A DNA stretch of 64,000 nucleotides, from assembly GCF_032452875.1 (NCBI RefSeq), contig NC_083868.1:100374537-100438536 (forward strand). The letters are read 5' to 3'. The notes below the pieces were generated by a model, which saw only the letters and a list, made by a program, of their open reading frames with translations, was not told the origin of the DNA and did no database searches. This DNA comes from Bos javanicus (taxonomy: Eukaryota > Chordata > Mammalia > Artiodactyla > Bovidae). How positions within the stretch are numbered: the stretch's first letter is position 1; each line of letters starts with the position of its first letter. The position numbers and the translations under genes are program-made. Below, piece after piece: positions 47,178 through 58,440 of the stretch.

Positions 47178-48484
47178 CTCAGTTCAGCTTAGTCGCTCAG
47201 TCATGTCGGACTCTTTGTAACCCCATGGACTGCAGCATGCCAGGCTTCCCTGTCCATCACCAACTCCCTTGCTCAAACTCATGTCCATCAAGTCAGGGAT
47301 GCCATCCAGCCATCTAATCCTCTGTTGTCCCCTTCTCCTGCTGCCTTTAATCATTCCCAGCATCAGGGGCTTTTCCAATGAGTCAGTTCCCATCAGGTGC
47401 CGAAGTGTGGGAGCTTCAGTTTCAGCAATCAGTCCTTCTAATGAATATTCCGGACTGATTTCCTTTAGGATTGACTGTTGATCTTTTTGCTGTCCAAGGG
47501 ACGCTCAGGAGTCTTCTCCAACACCACAGTTAAAAGCATCAGCGCTTCCAGCTCAGCTTTCTTTATGGTCCACCTCTCACATCCATACGTGACTACTGGA
47601 AAAATGATAGCTTTGATTAGATGGGCCTTTGTCGGCAAAGTAATGTCTCTGCTTTTTAATATGCTGTCTAGGTTTGTTAGAGCTTTCTTTACAAGAGATA
47701 AGTGTCTTTTAATTCCATGGCGGCAGTCACCATCTGCAGTGATTTTAGAGCCCAAGAAAATAAAGTCTATCACTGTTTCCAGTGTTTCCTCATCTATTTA
47801 TCATGAAGTGATGGGACCAGAAGTGATATCTTAGGTTTTTGAATGTAGAGTATTAGCCAACTTTTTCACTCTCCTCTTTTACTTTCACCAAGAGGCTCTT
47901 TAGTTCCTCTTCAGTTTCTGCTATAAGGGTGGTGTCATCTGTGTATCTAAGGTTATTGATATTTCTCCATGCAATCTTGATTCCAGCATGTGCTTCATCC
48001 AGCCGGGCATTTTGCATGGTGTCTTCTGCCTATAAGTTAAATAAGCAAGGTGACAATATACAGCCTTGATATATTCCTTTCCCAATTTGGAACCAGTCTT
48101 TTGTTTCATGTATGAAACATGTTGCTTCTTTACCTGCATACAGATTTTTCAGGAGGCAGGTAAGGTGGTCTGGTATACCCATCTCCTTAAGAATTTTCCA
48201 GTTTGTTGTGATCCACACTGTCAAAGACTTTAGCATAGTCAATAAAGCAGAAGTAGATGTTTTTCTGGAATTCTCTTTCTTTTTCTGTGATCCAGCAGAT
48301 GTTGATCTCTGGTTCCTCTGTCTTTTCTAAATTCAGCTTGAATACCTGGAAGTTCTCAGTTCATGTACTGTTGAAGCCTAGCTAGGAGAACTTTGAGCAT
48401 CACTTTACTAGTGTGTGAGATGAGTGCAGTTGTGTGGTAATTTGAACATTCTTTGGCATTGCCCTTCTTGGGTTTGGAATGAAA
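47178..48484 (-). mobile_element. BovB LINE, 5'-truncated
   Basis: Antisense from 'ctcagttcagcttagtcgct' to the RT N-terminal part at 'ttgggtttggaatgaa'. Frames at 47465-47773, 47921-48139 and 48030-48242 carry pieces of RT. The catalytic block reads YTDD in a shifted frame (about 47934-47945). Diverged and inactive. Confidence 0.95.
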
Positions 48485-48673
48485 TATTATTAATATTTTA
48501 AATCATCCTGGGCTAAATGGACCCATTTAGATAGGTAGTTACAGGATTGGGGTCTGCAGGTGTTAAACATAAATTTCTCAGGGGTTCTTAGAGGTCAGGG
48601 AGAGGTGAATTCATCATTTTTGTTTTTGATTTTTGCTTTAAGAACGTCTCATTATTATGATACCCCTCAGAAT

Positions 48674-49336
48674 TATTGCCTTTTATTTATTTATTTTTTA
48701 TTTTTTTTAATATAAATGTATTTATTTTAATTGGAGGTTAATTACTTTACAATATTTTATTGGTTTTGCCATATATCAACTGAATCCGCCACAGGTATAC
48801 TTGTGTTCCCCATCCCGAACTCCCCTCCCACCTCCCTCCCCGTACCATCCCTCTGGGTCGTCTCAGTGCACCAGCCCCAAGCATCCAGTATCATGCATCG
48901 AACCTGGACTGGTGATTCGTTTCATACATGATATTATACATGTTTCAATGCCATTCTCCCAAATCATCCCACCCTCTCCCTCTCCCACAGAGTCCAAAAG
49001 ACTGTTGTATAGATCTGTGTCTCTTTTGCTGTCTCGCATACAGGGTTATCGTTACCATCTTTCTAAATTCCATATATATGTGTTAGTATACTGTATTGGT
49101 GTTTTTCTTTCTGGCTTACTTCACTCTGTATAATAGGCTCTAGTTTCATCCATCTAATTAGAACTGATTCAAATGTATTCTTTTTAATGGCTGAGTAACA
49201 CTCCATTGTGTATATGTACCACAGCTTTCTTACCCATTCATCTGCTGATGGACATCTAGGTTGCTTCCATGTCCTAGCTATTATAGACAGTGCTGCGATG
49301 AACATTGGGGTACACGTGACTCTTTCAATTCTTTTA
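48674..49336 (-). mobile_element. 5'-truncated bovine L1
   Basis: Antisense: T/A-rich end (48680-48730), 3'UTR ('gaatccgccacaggtatact', 'catgcatcgaacctggactg'), and the ORF2 C-terminus (frame 49063-49305, MRWMKLEPIIQSEVSQKEKH). It stops near 49336 at 'gactctttcaattc'. The exact TSD is ambiguous because the target is T-rich. Confidence 0.93.
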
Positions 49337-49410
49337 AAATTGTATTCTATAGTAGTTAATCTGTGTCAGGGATCCAATAGGTTCCTCTGGGGTTTATTCT
49401 ATTTTAACCA

Positions 49411-49692
49411 AAGTATGCTAATACTAAGTCACTTCAGTCATGTCCGATTCTTCGCGACCCCATAGACGGCAGCCCACTAGGCTCCACTGTCCCTGGGATT
49501 CTCCAGGCAAGAACACTGGAGTGGGTTGCCATTTCCTTCTCCAATGCATGAAAGTGAAAAGTGAAAGTGAAGTCACTCAGTCATATCCGACTCTTAGCAA
49601 CCCCATGGACTGCAGCCTACCAGGCTCCTCCATCTATGGGATTTTCCAGGCAAGAGTACTGGAGTGGGGTGCCATTGCCTTCTCCGAAGTAT
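49411..49692 (-). mobile_element. Bov-A2 SINE dimer in duplicated segment A
   Basis: Antisense dimer 49417-49686. The short TSD aagtat lies at 49411-49416 and 49687-49692. The related empty site is seen at 50850-50860 in copy B, which confirms the insertion. Confidence 0.93.
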
Positions 49693-50068
49693 AGCCACAA
49701 AGAATTTTTTTTCAATAAAAGATGCACAGGGGGGAATTTTCTGAATACTCACTAAAACCTGAAACCAGAATCCCTTACCAAGTTGGAGAGACAGAAAAAC
49801 ATTGAACCTGAATCTTGGGACAGAAAGAACAAACAACCCCCACTCCCCCAAATGGAGGAGACTAGTGTTGACACCTCGAAACATCCAAATAAAGGCCTGA
49901 ACCTCAAGCAACTTGGAGATTGGAATCCAGAAAGGTCTTATCCAGTAGCCTTGACTTAGCTGAAGAGAAGACTGGACACAGTGATCCTTGTAGGTCCAGA
50001 AGCCCAATCTGAAGAAGTACTGCATCGCCACTGGGAGTCCCTCTAGGTTCTGTCTGCTACACCAGTTA

Positions 50069-50422
50069 TGTTAACCAAAACTTCATTAACCAAAGACCTG
50101 ACTAAAACAAGGTGTTTATTTGGGGTTGTGTTGCACCAGACTACAAAATGGGAAGGGTTGGTAAAGGCAAAACAGCAAGGCCACAGTTAGTTACATTTTT
50201 TGATCAAGAATTGTAGTTGGAGCTGGAAAGAAATAAGCGTGCTTGTTCAGTAAGGATTGGTTAGAATCTGAAATGGTCACATAGTTACAAGGGGAGACCA
50301 CGAGACCAAGGGTTGCATCTGGTAAATACTATTTTAAAATGGCTGGTGTCCTTGCTGATGCATAATTTACAGAAAGTTCAAGTTCTCAGTGATACAGAGG
50401 TGTTTCTGAGACCAGATTCTCA
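50069..50422 (-). other. Candidate solo or 5' LTR (354 bp)
   Basis: On the minus strand the segment begins TG (50422) and ends CA (50069). It carries an AATAAA signal (complement at 50115-50120) about 50 bp before its 3' end and is followed by a CTGGTGTAG stretch, where a primer-binding site would start. The composition differs from the flanks. I do not recognise a family, I found no matching TSD, and no gag or pol remnant is visible. An ERV relic is plausible but unproven. Confidence 0.3.
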
Positions 50423-50737
50423 GTGACCACCTGACTTTTTCACTCCTTTATAATTTCAATTTGTCATCAAAGGTATGACTGCAGATGTAACATGAACACA
50501 TTCATATTCCTATTATCAATAATTCCCTCTTTCTTTTCCTTCAAATATTCAAAATCCTATTTTGTTAATTGCTTTATATTTGAACTGTGACTTTTATTTT
50601 TTTTAAATTTTCTTGAGTTTTTGATTAACTTTATATGTGAAGGAAAAAATAAATGTGTTTTTATCATTTCATTAAGGTAATTCAACTTTTTAAATATGTT
50701 TTAGGTAAATAGTTAATTTTCGGGTCAGCTGTGCAAT

Positions 50738-50925
50738 GATATTCCTCAGAATTATTGCTTTTTTATTTTGTATGTTAGTCTAGTTAGTGTGTCTCGGGGA
50801 TCCAATAGCTTCCTCTGGGGTTTATACTGTTTTTTTTTTTCCTTTAACCAAAGTATATCCACAAAGAAGTTTCTTCATATTCAAAAAAGAGGCACAGGGG
50901 AATTTCCTGAATATGGTTAAGACTA
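50738..50925. repeat. Duplicated segment, copy B (uninterrupted)
   Basis: Contiguous counterpart of copy A at 48657-49742. It lacks both the L1 and the Bov-A2 and so shows the pre-insertion state. It has a T-run at 50831-50841 in place of A's attttaacc. Sequence outside this 190 bp does not align, so the unit may be a shared fragment of an interspersed repeat rather than a segmental duplication. Confidence 0.8.
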
Positions 50926-53704
50926 GAAATTGTTTATTTCTTTCTTGTGCTTATGTCTGGTATGATATGAATTTCAAGGGGTACATTATTCTCCTTCCTT
51001 GGGGACTTTTAGTATTCAATATTACTGACAAACTTAGGTGTTGGAAGTGGTGAGTTTTTTTGTGAGTATTTTTAGAATTTCTTCTTTATTTTTGACAGTT
51101 TGAAATACAATGAAATATGTCTAGCTATGCAACTCTTAGCAGTCAACAAGTCTTTTTAAAGTGAAGATTTGTTTTTTCTCTCAACTTTGGAAAAAGTTCT
51201 AATACATTTTTATTGATTTCTTTCATTTATTTTCAATGTCTTTTCATTTTAGAAGTCATTTTTTTTTTCATGGACTGTTTGTATATTTTTGATTTAATCC
51301 CTTTTCAATCACTTAGTTTGTGACCCAAAATATTTTTTCCCATCCTGTAGGTAGTCTTTTCATTTTGTTGATGGTTTCCTTTACCGTGCAGAAGTTCTGA
51401 AGTTTAATTAGGTCCCATTTGTTTATTTTTGTTTTTATTTTCATTATTCTAGGAGATGGATCAAAAAAGATTTCACCACTGGAAGTTATTTTTGATTGAT
51501 ATCAACCATTCTGAATTTATCCTGAATATCTTAGTTTTCCTTTTTGTTTCTTCTCTTTTTTTCTATTTTCTTTAGGTTCTAAGGGAGTTTTTCATTTTTA
51601 TCACAGTTCTTCTATTTCACTTTTTAAATTTTGGCCATTGTATTCCTGATTGCTAAGAATTCCTCTTGTTTCCATTGTTTTTCCTTTTTAAAATCAGCCA
51701 GTTTCTGTTTTTATAGGTGCATTGTCTTTTTAAATATTTTCTTTGATGCTACTAATTAGTGTTTTTTCAAGTACCGTAACTTTTCCCCTCCAGAATGTTT
51801 TATTTTCTTCAGTTTCATATCAGTTCATATTTTGAAAACTTTTAGTTCTCCTCAATTTCCTATTTGTAATGAATAATCACTGTGATTAACATAGGCAGCT
51901 TCATAGTATCAGCCTTTGCTGGCATTTTTCTCTATGTGTGTCTTTTGGTGAATCCCATCACAAGTCACACTTTACTTTAGGCATGCAGTCACTCAGTTCC
52001 TTCTTCTCCCACTTGCCAAAATTAGGAGAACCCCATGTCTGCAGATCCAGGGATTTCTAGGAAAATTGCTCAAATTTGTTAGTAAATATTTCTCTTGCTA
52101 TTTCTCATTTCTCTGGCTTCATCCTAGGATAAAATATCACCACACAATTTAGGTTGTCAGAAAGAACTTTGGGAGACTTTAGGACCACTTTGTTTAAAAC
52201 AAGTCATTAAGTTTTCTCCCCTCATTTTTTCCTGCTTCTGATGGTTATACTCGCAGACAATCTTAGGGAGGCTCCACCTGTGAAAATATTCCTGCCTTGA
52301 TTATCGCCTTATTGTTTCAGGGCTCTAAGCTATGGTTTACTCTTCTAATATTTCAGTCAATTAGTTTCTATCTGTATGCCATCTTTCAGAAACTCTAAAA
52401 TCTTTGACGCTCTTATGGTATATTTTTCCTGTTCTTAACTAACTGCACAGAGTTGTGCTTTCCTAGTCATTTGAATGTAATTTGCTGAGAAATAAAAACT
52501 AAACTGTTGAGTTCTCTCCACTTTCATAAAATATATTAGAACTATAAGTCCTACAAGTATAATTTTAAGTGTTTCATGGAATACAGGAATCTACTGTAAC
52601 AATGTTGTATACTAACCTCCAAAGAAACTTCAATTAAATATCCTTTGAAAGCAAATATTGTACAAGTATTGTACAGAACAGTACACAGTGGAATGGGATC
52701 ACAAATTAATAACTTTGAATATATATCAAGAAATCAGTGTTATCCTTTTTTAATGCAAGGCAATCTTGTTAAAGTATTTGGACAAAGCTAATTTCCTATG
52801 TTACACTGAAAGTTAATGAAATTAAAATGGAAATTGTTTCCATCTCAAATGTGAAAATATAATTATAATCTGTAATTCAGAGACATAAATGGAAAATGAA
52901 AATGCTTTGTAAGTTACATGAAGGGGAACAATTAGTGGAAAAAGATCTTATGTTCCTTAACTGGCACAAAAAATTACTGTTAAGATGTCAGAAGTTTACA
53001 AATTAATGAATAGATTTCAAAAATTTTTTTTAAAGAAATGTCCAGTGGCAGGTATTTACCTTGATACAAAAGATTTTAACATTATTCTCAGAGAAAAAAA
53101 GATGTGATTATAGAAGTGAATTCTAATCAAAGATGAGTAATGAGAGAATTATTCTTTCTCAAATATTTCATATAATTATAACTGCAGAAATATAGATATT
53201 TTCACTGAAAAATTCATTGAAATATCCCAGAAATAAACTTAATTTTACTTAATACACTCTATTCATCAATAGATAAAAGCCACAATTGGCTAGAAATTTG
53301 ACAAAATAACCTGATATTCTTTATTCAACATACAAGAGAAATAAATTCCAGAGGAATTAACAAATTTAACATAAAAAATGCTTGATAACAAGAAGGTATT
53401 AGAGGAGAATATTTACCAAATCTCTAGTAGGAAAAGAGTTTTTATGTATATAAGCAAAAGAAATCATAAGGAAATGAATATAAAGATTTAAAATTTCATT
53501 AATAAAATAACATAAACAGGCTTGGACATTATGTGTAATAATAAGTTAAATAAACAATAAATGCATTGTATATATTAAGAAATAGAAATAAATAATAAAA
53601 TAGATATAGGCATAAATAATAAGAATATAATATTGACAAATAAATTAGGACACAAATACAGTTAAAATATTTGACATGACCTAATTACATAACTGCAAGT
53701 AAAA
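50926..53704. other. Mostly unassigned; ancient L1 traces
   Basis: Apart from the L1 relic at 51285-51475 and possibly more of it to about 51850 (T-rich antisense pattern such as 'tttgatgctactaattagtg'), I see no gene or repeat. 52.5-53.7 kb is very AT-rich. Confidence 0.35.
51285..51475 (-). mobile_element. Old L1 ORF2 fragment
   Basis: 'tttgtgacccaaaatatttt', 'cccatcctgtaggtagtctt', 'ttaccgtgcagaagttctga' and 'aggtcccatttgtttatttt' match the antisense of the L1 ORF2 region that reads PSEWEKIIAN and INKWDLIKLK in the younger copies. It is more diverged than the bovine-specific L1s. Confidence 0.75.
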
Positions 53705-53709
53705 CTTCT

Positions 53710-54111
53710 TTAAGAGTACTTTTCTTCTTTTGCCCATTTTTTGATTGGGTCATTTATTTTTCTGGAATTGAGCTGTAGGAGTTGCTTGTATATTTTTGAG
53801 ATTAGTTGTTTGTCATTTGCTTCATTTGCTATTATTTTCTCCCATTCTGAAGGCTGTCTTTTCACCTTGCTTATAATTTCCTTTGTTGTGCAGAAGCTTT
53901 TAAGTTTAATTAGGTCCCATTTGTTTATTTTTGCTTTTATTTCCAATATTTTGGGAGGTGGGTCATAGAGGATCCTGCTGTGATGTATGTTGGAGAGTGT
54001 TTTGCCTATCTTCTCCTCTAGGAGTTTTATAGTTTCTGGTCTTATGTTTAGATCTTTAGTCCATTTTGAGTTTATTTTTGTGTATGGTGTTAGAAAGTGT
54101 TCTAGTTTCAT
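53710..54111 (-). pseudogene. Inverted L1 ORF2 segment
   Basis: A 133-codon frame carries MKLEHFLTPYTKINSKWTKD, the NIRPETIKLLEEKIG block and PSEWEKIIANEANDKQLISK. This is the region between the RT and the C-terminal knuckle of ORF2. Its last few residues run into target DNA. Confidence 0.9.
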
Positions 54112-54275
54112 TCTTTTACAAGTGGTTGACCAGTTTTCCCAGCACCACTTGTTAAAGAGATTGTCTTTAATCCATTGTATATTCTTGCCTCCTTTGTCAA
54201 AGATAAGGTGTCCATATGTGCGTGGATTTATCTCTGGGCTTTCTATTTTGTTCCATTGATCTATATTTCTGTCTA

Positions 54276-54878
54276 AATAGACATTTCTCCAAAGAAGACA
54301 TACAGATGGCTAACAAACACATGAAAAGATGCTCAACATCACTCATTATCAGAGAAATGCAAATCAAAACCACTATGAGGTACCATTTCACGCCAGTCAG
54401 AATGGCTGCGATCCAAAAGTCTACAAGCAATAAATGCTGGAGAGGGTGTGGAGAAAAGGGAACCCTCTTACACTGTTGGTGGGAATGCAAACTAATACAG
54501 CCACTATGGAGAACAGTGTGGAGATTCCTTAAAAAACTGGAAATAGAATTGCCTTATGACCCAGCAATCCCACTGCTGGGCATACACACTGAGGAAACCA
54601 GAAGGGAAAGAGACACGTGTACCCCAGTGTTCATCGCAGCACTGTTTATAACAGCCAGGACATGGAAGCCACCTAGATGTCCATCAGCAGATGAACGGAT
54701 AAGGAAGCAGTGGTACATATACACAATGGAGTATTACTCAGCCATTAAAAAGAATACATTTGAATCAGTTCTAATGAGGTGGATGAAACTGGAACCTATT
54801 ATACAGAGTGAAGTAAGCCAGAAAGAAAAACACCAATACAGTATACTAACGCATATATGGAATTTAGAAAGATGGTAA
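54276..54878 (+). pseudogene. L1 ORF2 C-terminus, open frame preserved
   Basis: About 200 codons are open, from NRHFSKEDIQ through the cysteine knuckle CWRGCGEKGTLLHCWWEC to KEKHQYSILTHIWNLERW. The usual ending SILTHIYEI is altered by loss of a few bases near 54855, so the frame runs slightly longer. The good preservation supports a recent insertion. The codons before about 54276 belong to the inverted segment. Confidence 0.92.
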
Positions 54879-55319
54879 CAGTAACCCTCTATACGAGACA
54901 GCAAAAGAGACACTGATGTATAGAACAGTCTTTTGGACTCTGTGGGAGAGGGAGAGGGTGGGATGATTTGGGAGAATGGCATTGAAACATGTATAATATC
55001 ATATATAAAACGAGTCACCAGTCCAGGTTCGATGCATGATACTGGATGCTTGGGGCTGGTGCACTGGGACGACCCAGAGGGATGGTATGGGGAGGGAGGA
55101 GGGTGGAGGGTTCAGGTTAGGGAACACATGTATACCTGTGGTGGATACATGTTGATATATGGCAAAACCAATACAATATTGTAAACTTAAAAAATAAAAT
55201 AAAATTTTAAAACAAGAGTACTCTTCTTTAAGAGTAGCTTAAAATTAACTTCAATATGTTAATTTTGATATTGTTTATATACAATGAAATTCACAGATCT
55301 TTATGGTTTTAAAAATTTG

Positions 55320-55986
55320 ACAAATGGATACATATTTTTATGTAGTTATAATGATTATACTTGTCATATCTCCATGCCTGCCAGGACATAAAACATTAAC
55401 ATAGCCCCAGAAAGCACCCTCCTGTCTCTTTATGATCAATCCCTTTTCTTTCTCAAAGACAACTATTTTCCTATTTTCCTCTTCCTTCCTTAGCTTAGTT
55501 GAAATCCACATAAATGGGATAATACTTTTTGCACACCTTCTTCTCCCCTGGGTTCTTTTACTCAAAATAATGCTTTGGTAGTGTATTCCTTTTAGTTGCT
55601 GAACACTGTTCCCATTTTATGGACATAACTCACTTTTTTTTTTGGTCCATTCACCTGTTGATAGCCATTCTGGTGTTTATTTACTATTATGAATAAACTT
55701 GCTCTGTACATTGATATGTTTCCATTCCTCTTGGGTAAATACCTAGGAGGGGAATTTCTGGGTTCCTCACTGATGTTTGCTTGACTCTATGTGACCCTGC
55801 CAAACAACATACTAAGAGTTTATGTTGTTTCACATCTTCAACAGCACTTCCTATTTTCACCTTTCGGCCATATTGGGGGTTTTGAATGCATCTCATTGTG
55901 AGTCAGTCTGCAGTTTTTGATGGCTAAAAATGTGGAACATATTTTCAGTGTTCATCAGCAATTGTCATCATTTTAACATGTCTATT
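55320..55986 (-). mobile_element. Ancient L1 (L1M-type) 3' portion
   Basis: Antisense old L1: 'ttcacctgttgatagccatt', 'actattatgaataaacttgc', 'ctcttgggtaaatacctagg', 'aggggaatttctgggttcct' and 'gcatctcattgtgagtcagt'. Heavily diverged and clearly older than the bovine-type copies. Interrupted by the CHR SINE at 55987. Confidence 0.75.
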
Positions 55987-56235
55987 AAAGAATTTGGGGG
56001 ACTTCTCTAGTGGTCCTGGGACTCTGCATTCCTAGGTCCCCCAGGACTCTGCAGGGGGCCTGGGTTCGATCACTGGTCAGGGAACTATCAATGGATCCCA
56101 CATGGTGCAATTAAAGATCCTGAATGCTGAAACCAAGATCAAAGAACCTGCATCTGCAACTAAGACCTAGCACAGTCAAGAAAAGAAATAAATATTATAA
56201 AATAAATGGATAAATAAAGATTAAGGAAAGAATTT
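55987..56235 (+). mobile_element. CHR-type SINE with 9-bp TSD
   Basis: Head 'gacttctctagtggtcctgg' and 'gcctgggttcgatcactggt', body 'cacatggtgcaattaaagat', and an A-rich tail. TSD aaagaattt at 55987-55995 and 56227-56235. The head contains a small duplication of 'gactctgca' (56030 and 56046). Confidence 0.9.
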
Positions 56236-56339
56236 TCCATATTCCCTGTGTTGTACAATATATTCTTGCAGCTTATTTATTTTATATACAGTACAATTGT
56301 GTACAATATTTTACAATAACTGTAAATGGATTACCACCT

Positions 56340-56990
56340 TTAAAGAACTTTTAAAATTTCCCTTGTGATTTCTTCTTTGATTTATGAGTATTATTTTTTA
56401 AAGTATGCTATTATAAATATTTACATATTTGGGCTTTATATTGTTTCTTTTTATTTCTAGTATACTATTTTTGTGGTTAGCAATATGCTCTATATAATTT
56501 CAATCAGTGAAATTTATTGTTATATGCCCCAGATTATGGTCTGTCTTTGTGAACATTCCATGTGAACTAGAAAAAGTTGTGTATTTTGCAGTTGTAGGAT
56601 TATTTATTAAAGTTGGTCCACTGTGTTTTCAAATCTTCTAAATATTGACTGAATTAAAGGTGTTTGTTCTATCAACTAATGAGAGAGGGGTGTTAAGATT
56701 TTCAAATATGATTATGTATTTGTTTCATACATTATAAAGTTCTATTATTATGTTTGTAAAAATTTAGGCCTCTGAAGTCTTCTTGATGAACTGCCCCTAA
56801 CTGTAATGACCCTTTTTTAATTACCATTCTACATCTCATCTTGAGCTCTACTTTGTTGATATTAATAGTCACATCAGCTTTCTTAGACTTGGCATTTGCA
56901 TGGTATCTTTCCTTCATATTTGGGTTCCTGTGAGATATCTTTTTGCTTCAGCCTAAACAATATCCCCAAGCATTTTTCTGTGAGTGACAT
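56340..56990 (-). mobile_element. Ancient L1 ORF2 (endonuclease region) fragment
   Basis: 'tttctagtatactatttttg', 'gccccagattatggtctgtc', 'gaacattccatgtgaactag', 'atcaactaatgagagagggg' and 'cacatcagctttcttagact' match antisense L1 endonuclease/linker sequence in order. The middle of ORF2 between here and 55986 is missing. It is probably the same old element as 55320-55986. Confidence 0.75.
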
Positions 56991-57099
56991 GTCTTCTCAG
57001 AAAAATCTCTTCAGTATTCCTTCATTATTTGAAAAAGATATTTCCTCCAAGAAGTCTAGATTCTTAATTTTCTCAATTTCTTTTTTATTTTTGTACTTT

Positions 57100-57556
57100 A
57101 AAGTTGCTCCAGTTCTAATGAGGTGGATGAAACTGGAGCCTATTATACAGAGTGAAGTAAGCCAGAAAGAAAAACATCAATACAGTATACTAACGCATGT
57201 ATATGGAATTTAGAAAGATGGTAACAATAACCCCGTGTATGAGACAGCAAAAGAGACACTGATGTATAGACAGTCTTATGGACTCTGTGGGAGAGGGAGA
57301 GGGTGGGAAGACTTGGGAGAATGACATTGAAACATGTAAAATATCATGTAAGAAACAAGTTGCCAGTCCAGGTTCGATGCACGATACTGGATGCTTGGGG
57401 CTAGTGCACTGGGATGACCCAGAGGGATGGTATGGGGAGGGAGGAGGGAGGAGGGTTCAGGATGGGGAACGCATGTATACCTGTGGCAGATTCATTTTGA
57501 TATTTGGCAAAACTAATACAATTATGTAAAGTTTAAAAAAAAAAAAAGATGCTCCA
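57100..57556 (+). mobile_element. 5'-truncated bovine L1 (ORF2 end, 3'UTR, poly(A)), TSD
   Basis: Starts at 'agttctaatgaggtggatga' in the MRWMKLEP codons and ends in poly(A) at 57534-57547. TSD aaagttgctcca (57100-57111) and aaagatgctcca (57545-57556) matches at 11 of 12 positions. Only the last 33 ORF2 codons are present (KEKHQYSILTHVYGI). Confidence 0.94.
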
Positions 57557-57689
57557 TGTTTTCCAGTTTTACTTCTTATCATTGTTTTAATGTGTGATAT
57601 GTCTTCCCCTCCCCTCCACTATTTCTTCCATATTTATCTTGCTTGCAAAATTTGTTTACAGTTTGGAAAAATTTTGACTAACTTATCTT

Positions 57690-58030
57690 CTATTTTTTAA
57701 TCTGATCCTTTCTTATTCTTATATCCTTCTAGGACTCCAAGTATAAGGAAATCAGACTGCTTGACATTGTCCCAGAGGTCATTTAGAGTCTGCTTTTCTG
57801 TATTTTTCCTCCTTTTTACTTCTGTTTGGATGATATCTGCTAACTAACATTAAAATTTACTGATTCTTTGTTTATTTTATCCAATCCTCTCTCAGTTATA
57901 ACTTAATGAATTTTAATTCTAACAATAGATCACTTCAGTTCTAGGATTATTGTTATTTTATAGTTACCATGTGTTTCTTGAAATTACCACTCTTTCTTTC
58001 AAAAGATTAGTGCCCTCTGTTATTCTAGTA
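57690..58030 (-). mobile_element. Ancient L1/HAL1 ORF1-region fragment
   Basis: 'ctaggactccaagtataagg', 'gcttgacattgtcccagagg' and 'tttactgattctttgtttat' match antisense L1/HAL1 ORF1-region sequence. Diverged, with no open frame. It may be the 5' part of the same old element as 55.3-57.0 kb. Confidence 0.55.
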
Positions 58031-58130
58031 AAAATGATAATACAAATTATTTCTGGTGAATTTCTCTTAAGAAAAAGCTAGTCTTCAGATAATTTAATGT
58101 AGTATTCCATTTCTGGCCACCTATTTTAAG

Positions 58131-58440
58131 TGAAAAAAAGTGAAAGTGAAAGTTGCTCAGTCGTGTCCAACTCTTTGCAGCCCCTTGGACTGTATAGTCC
58201 ATGGAATTCTCCAGGCCAGAATACTGGAGTGGGTAGCCTGTCCCTTCCCCAGGGGATCTTCCCAACCCAGATATCAAACCTTAGGTCTCCCGCATTGCAG
58301 GAGGATTGCTTACCAGAGCCACAAGGGAAGCCCAAGAATACTGGAGTGGTAGCCTGTCCCTTCTCCAGCGGATCTTCCTGACCCAGGAATCAAACTGAGG
58401 GTCTCCTGCATTGCAGGCACTTCTTTACCATCTTTACCAA
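58131..58440 (-). mobile_element. Bov-tA SINE with internal partial duplication
   Basis: A normal antisense Bov-tA (58136 to about 58332, ending 'agccacaagggaagccc') is followed by a second partial copy of its own tRNA-side half (58333-58432): 'agaatactggagtggtagcc', 'cttctccagcggatcttcct' and 'tctcctgcattgcaggcac'. The two halves are close in sequence, which suggests unequal exchange or a dimeric source RNA. Confidence 0.88.

Larger units (their letters stand above)
48657..49742. repeat. Duplicated segment, copy A (split by L1 and Bov-A2)
   Basis: Sequence at 48657-48675, 49337-49416 and 49687-49742 aligns in order with 50738-50925: 'cctcagaattattgc', 'ggatccaatag', 'cttcctctggggtttat'-type, 'aaccaaagtata', 'ccacaaagaa' and 'gcacagggg'. 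The breaks fall at the L1 and at the Bov-A2 TSD. Identity is roughly 80 percent by eye. Confidence 0.8.
53705..55236 (+). mobile_element. Twin-primed (5'-inverted) bovine L1 with perfect 14-bp TSD
   Basis: 53719 to about 54275 is antisense L1 ORF2 and about 54276-55222 is sense ORF2 C-terminus, 3'UTR and A-rich tail. The two parts are adjacent in a normal L1: the inverted piece ends in KINDPIKKWAKE and the sense piece begins RHFSKEDIQMANKHMKRC. The TSD cttctttaagagta is exact at 53705-53718 and 55223-55236. This proves one insertion event with 5' inversion. Confidence 0.97.

Noticed and set aside
53705..55236. Considered as two L1 insertions in opposite orientation
   Set aside because: One perfect 14-bp TSD encloses both parts, and they are adjacent in the source element, which fits a single twin-primed event.
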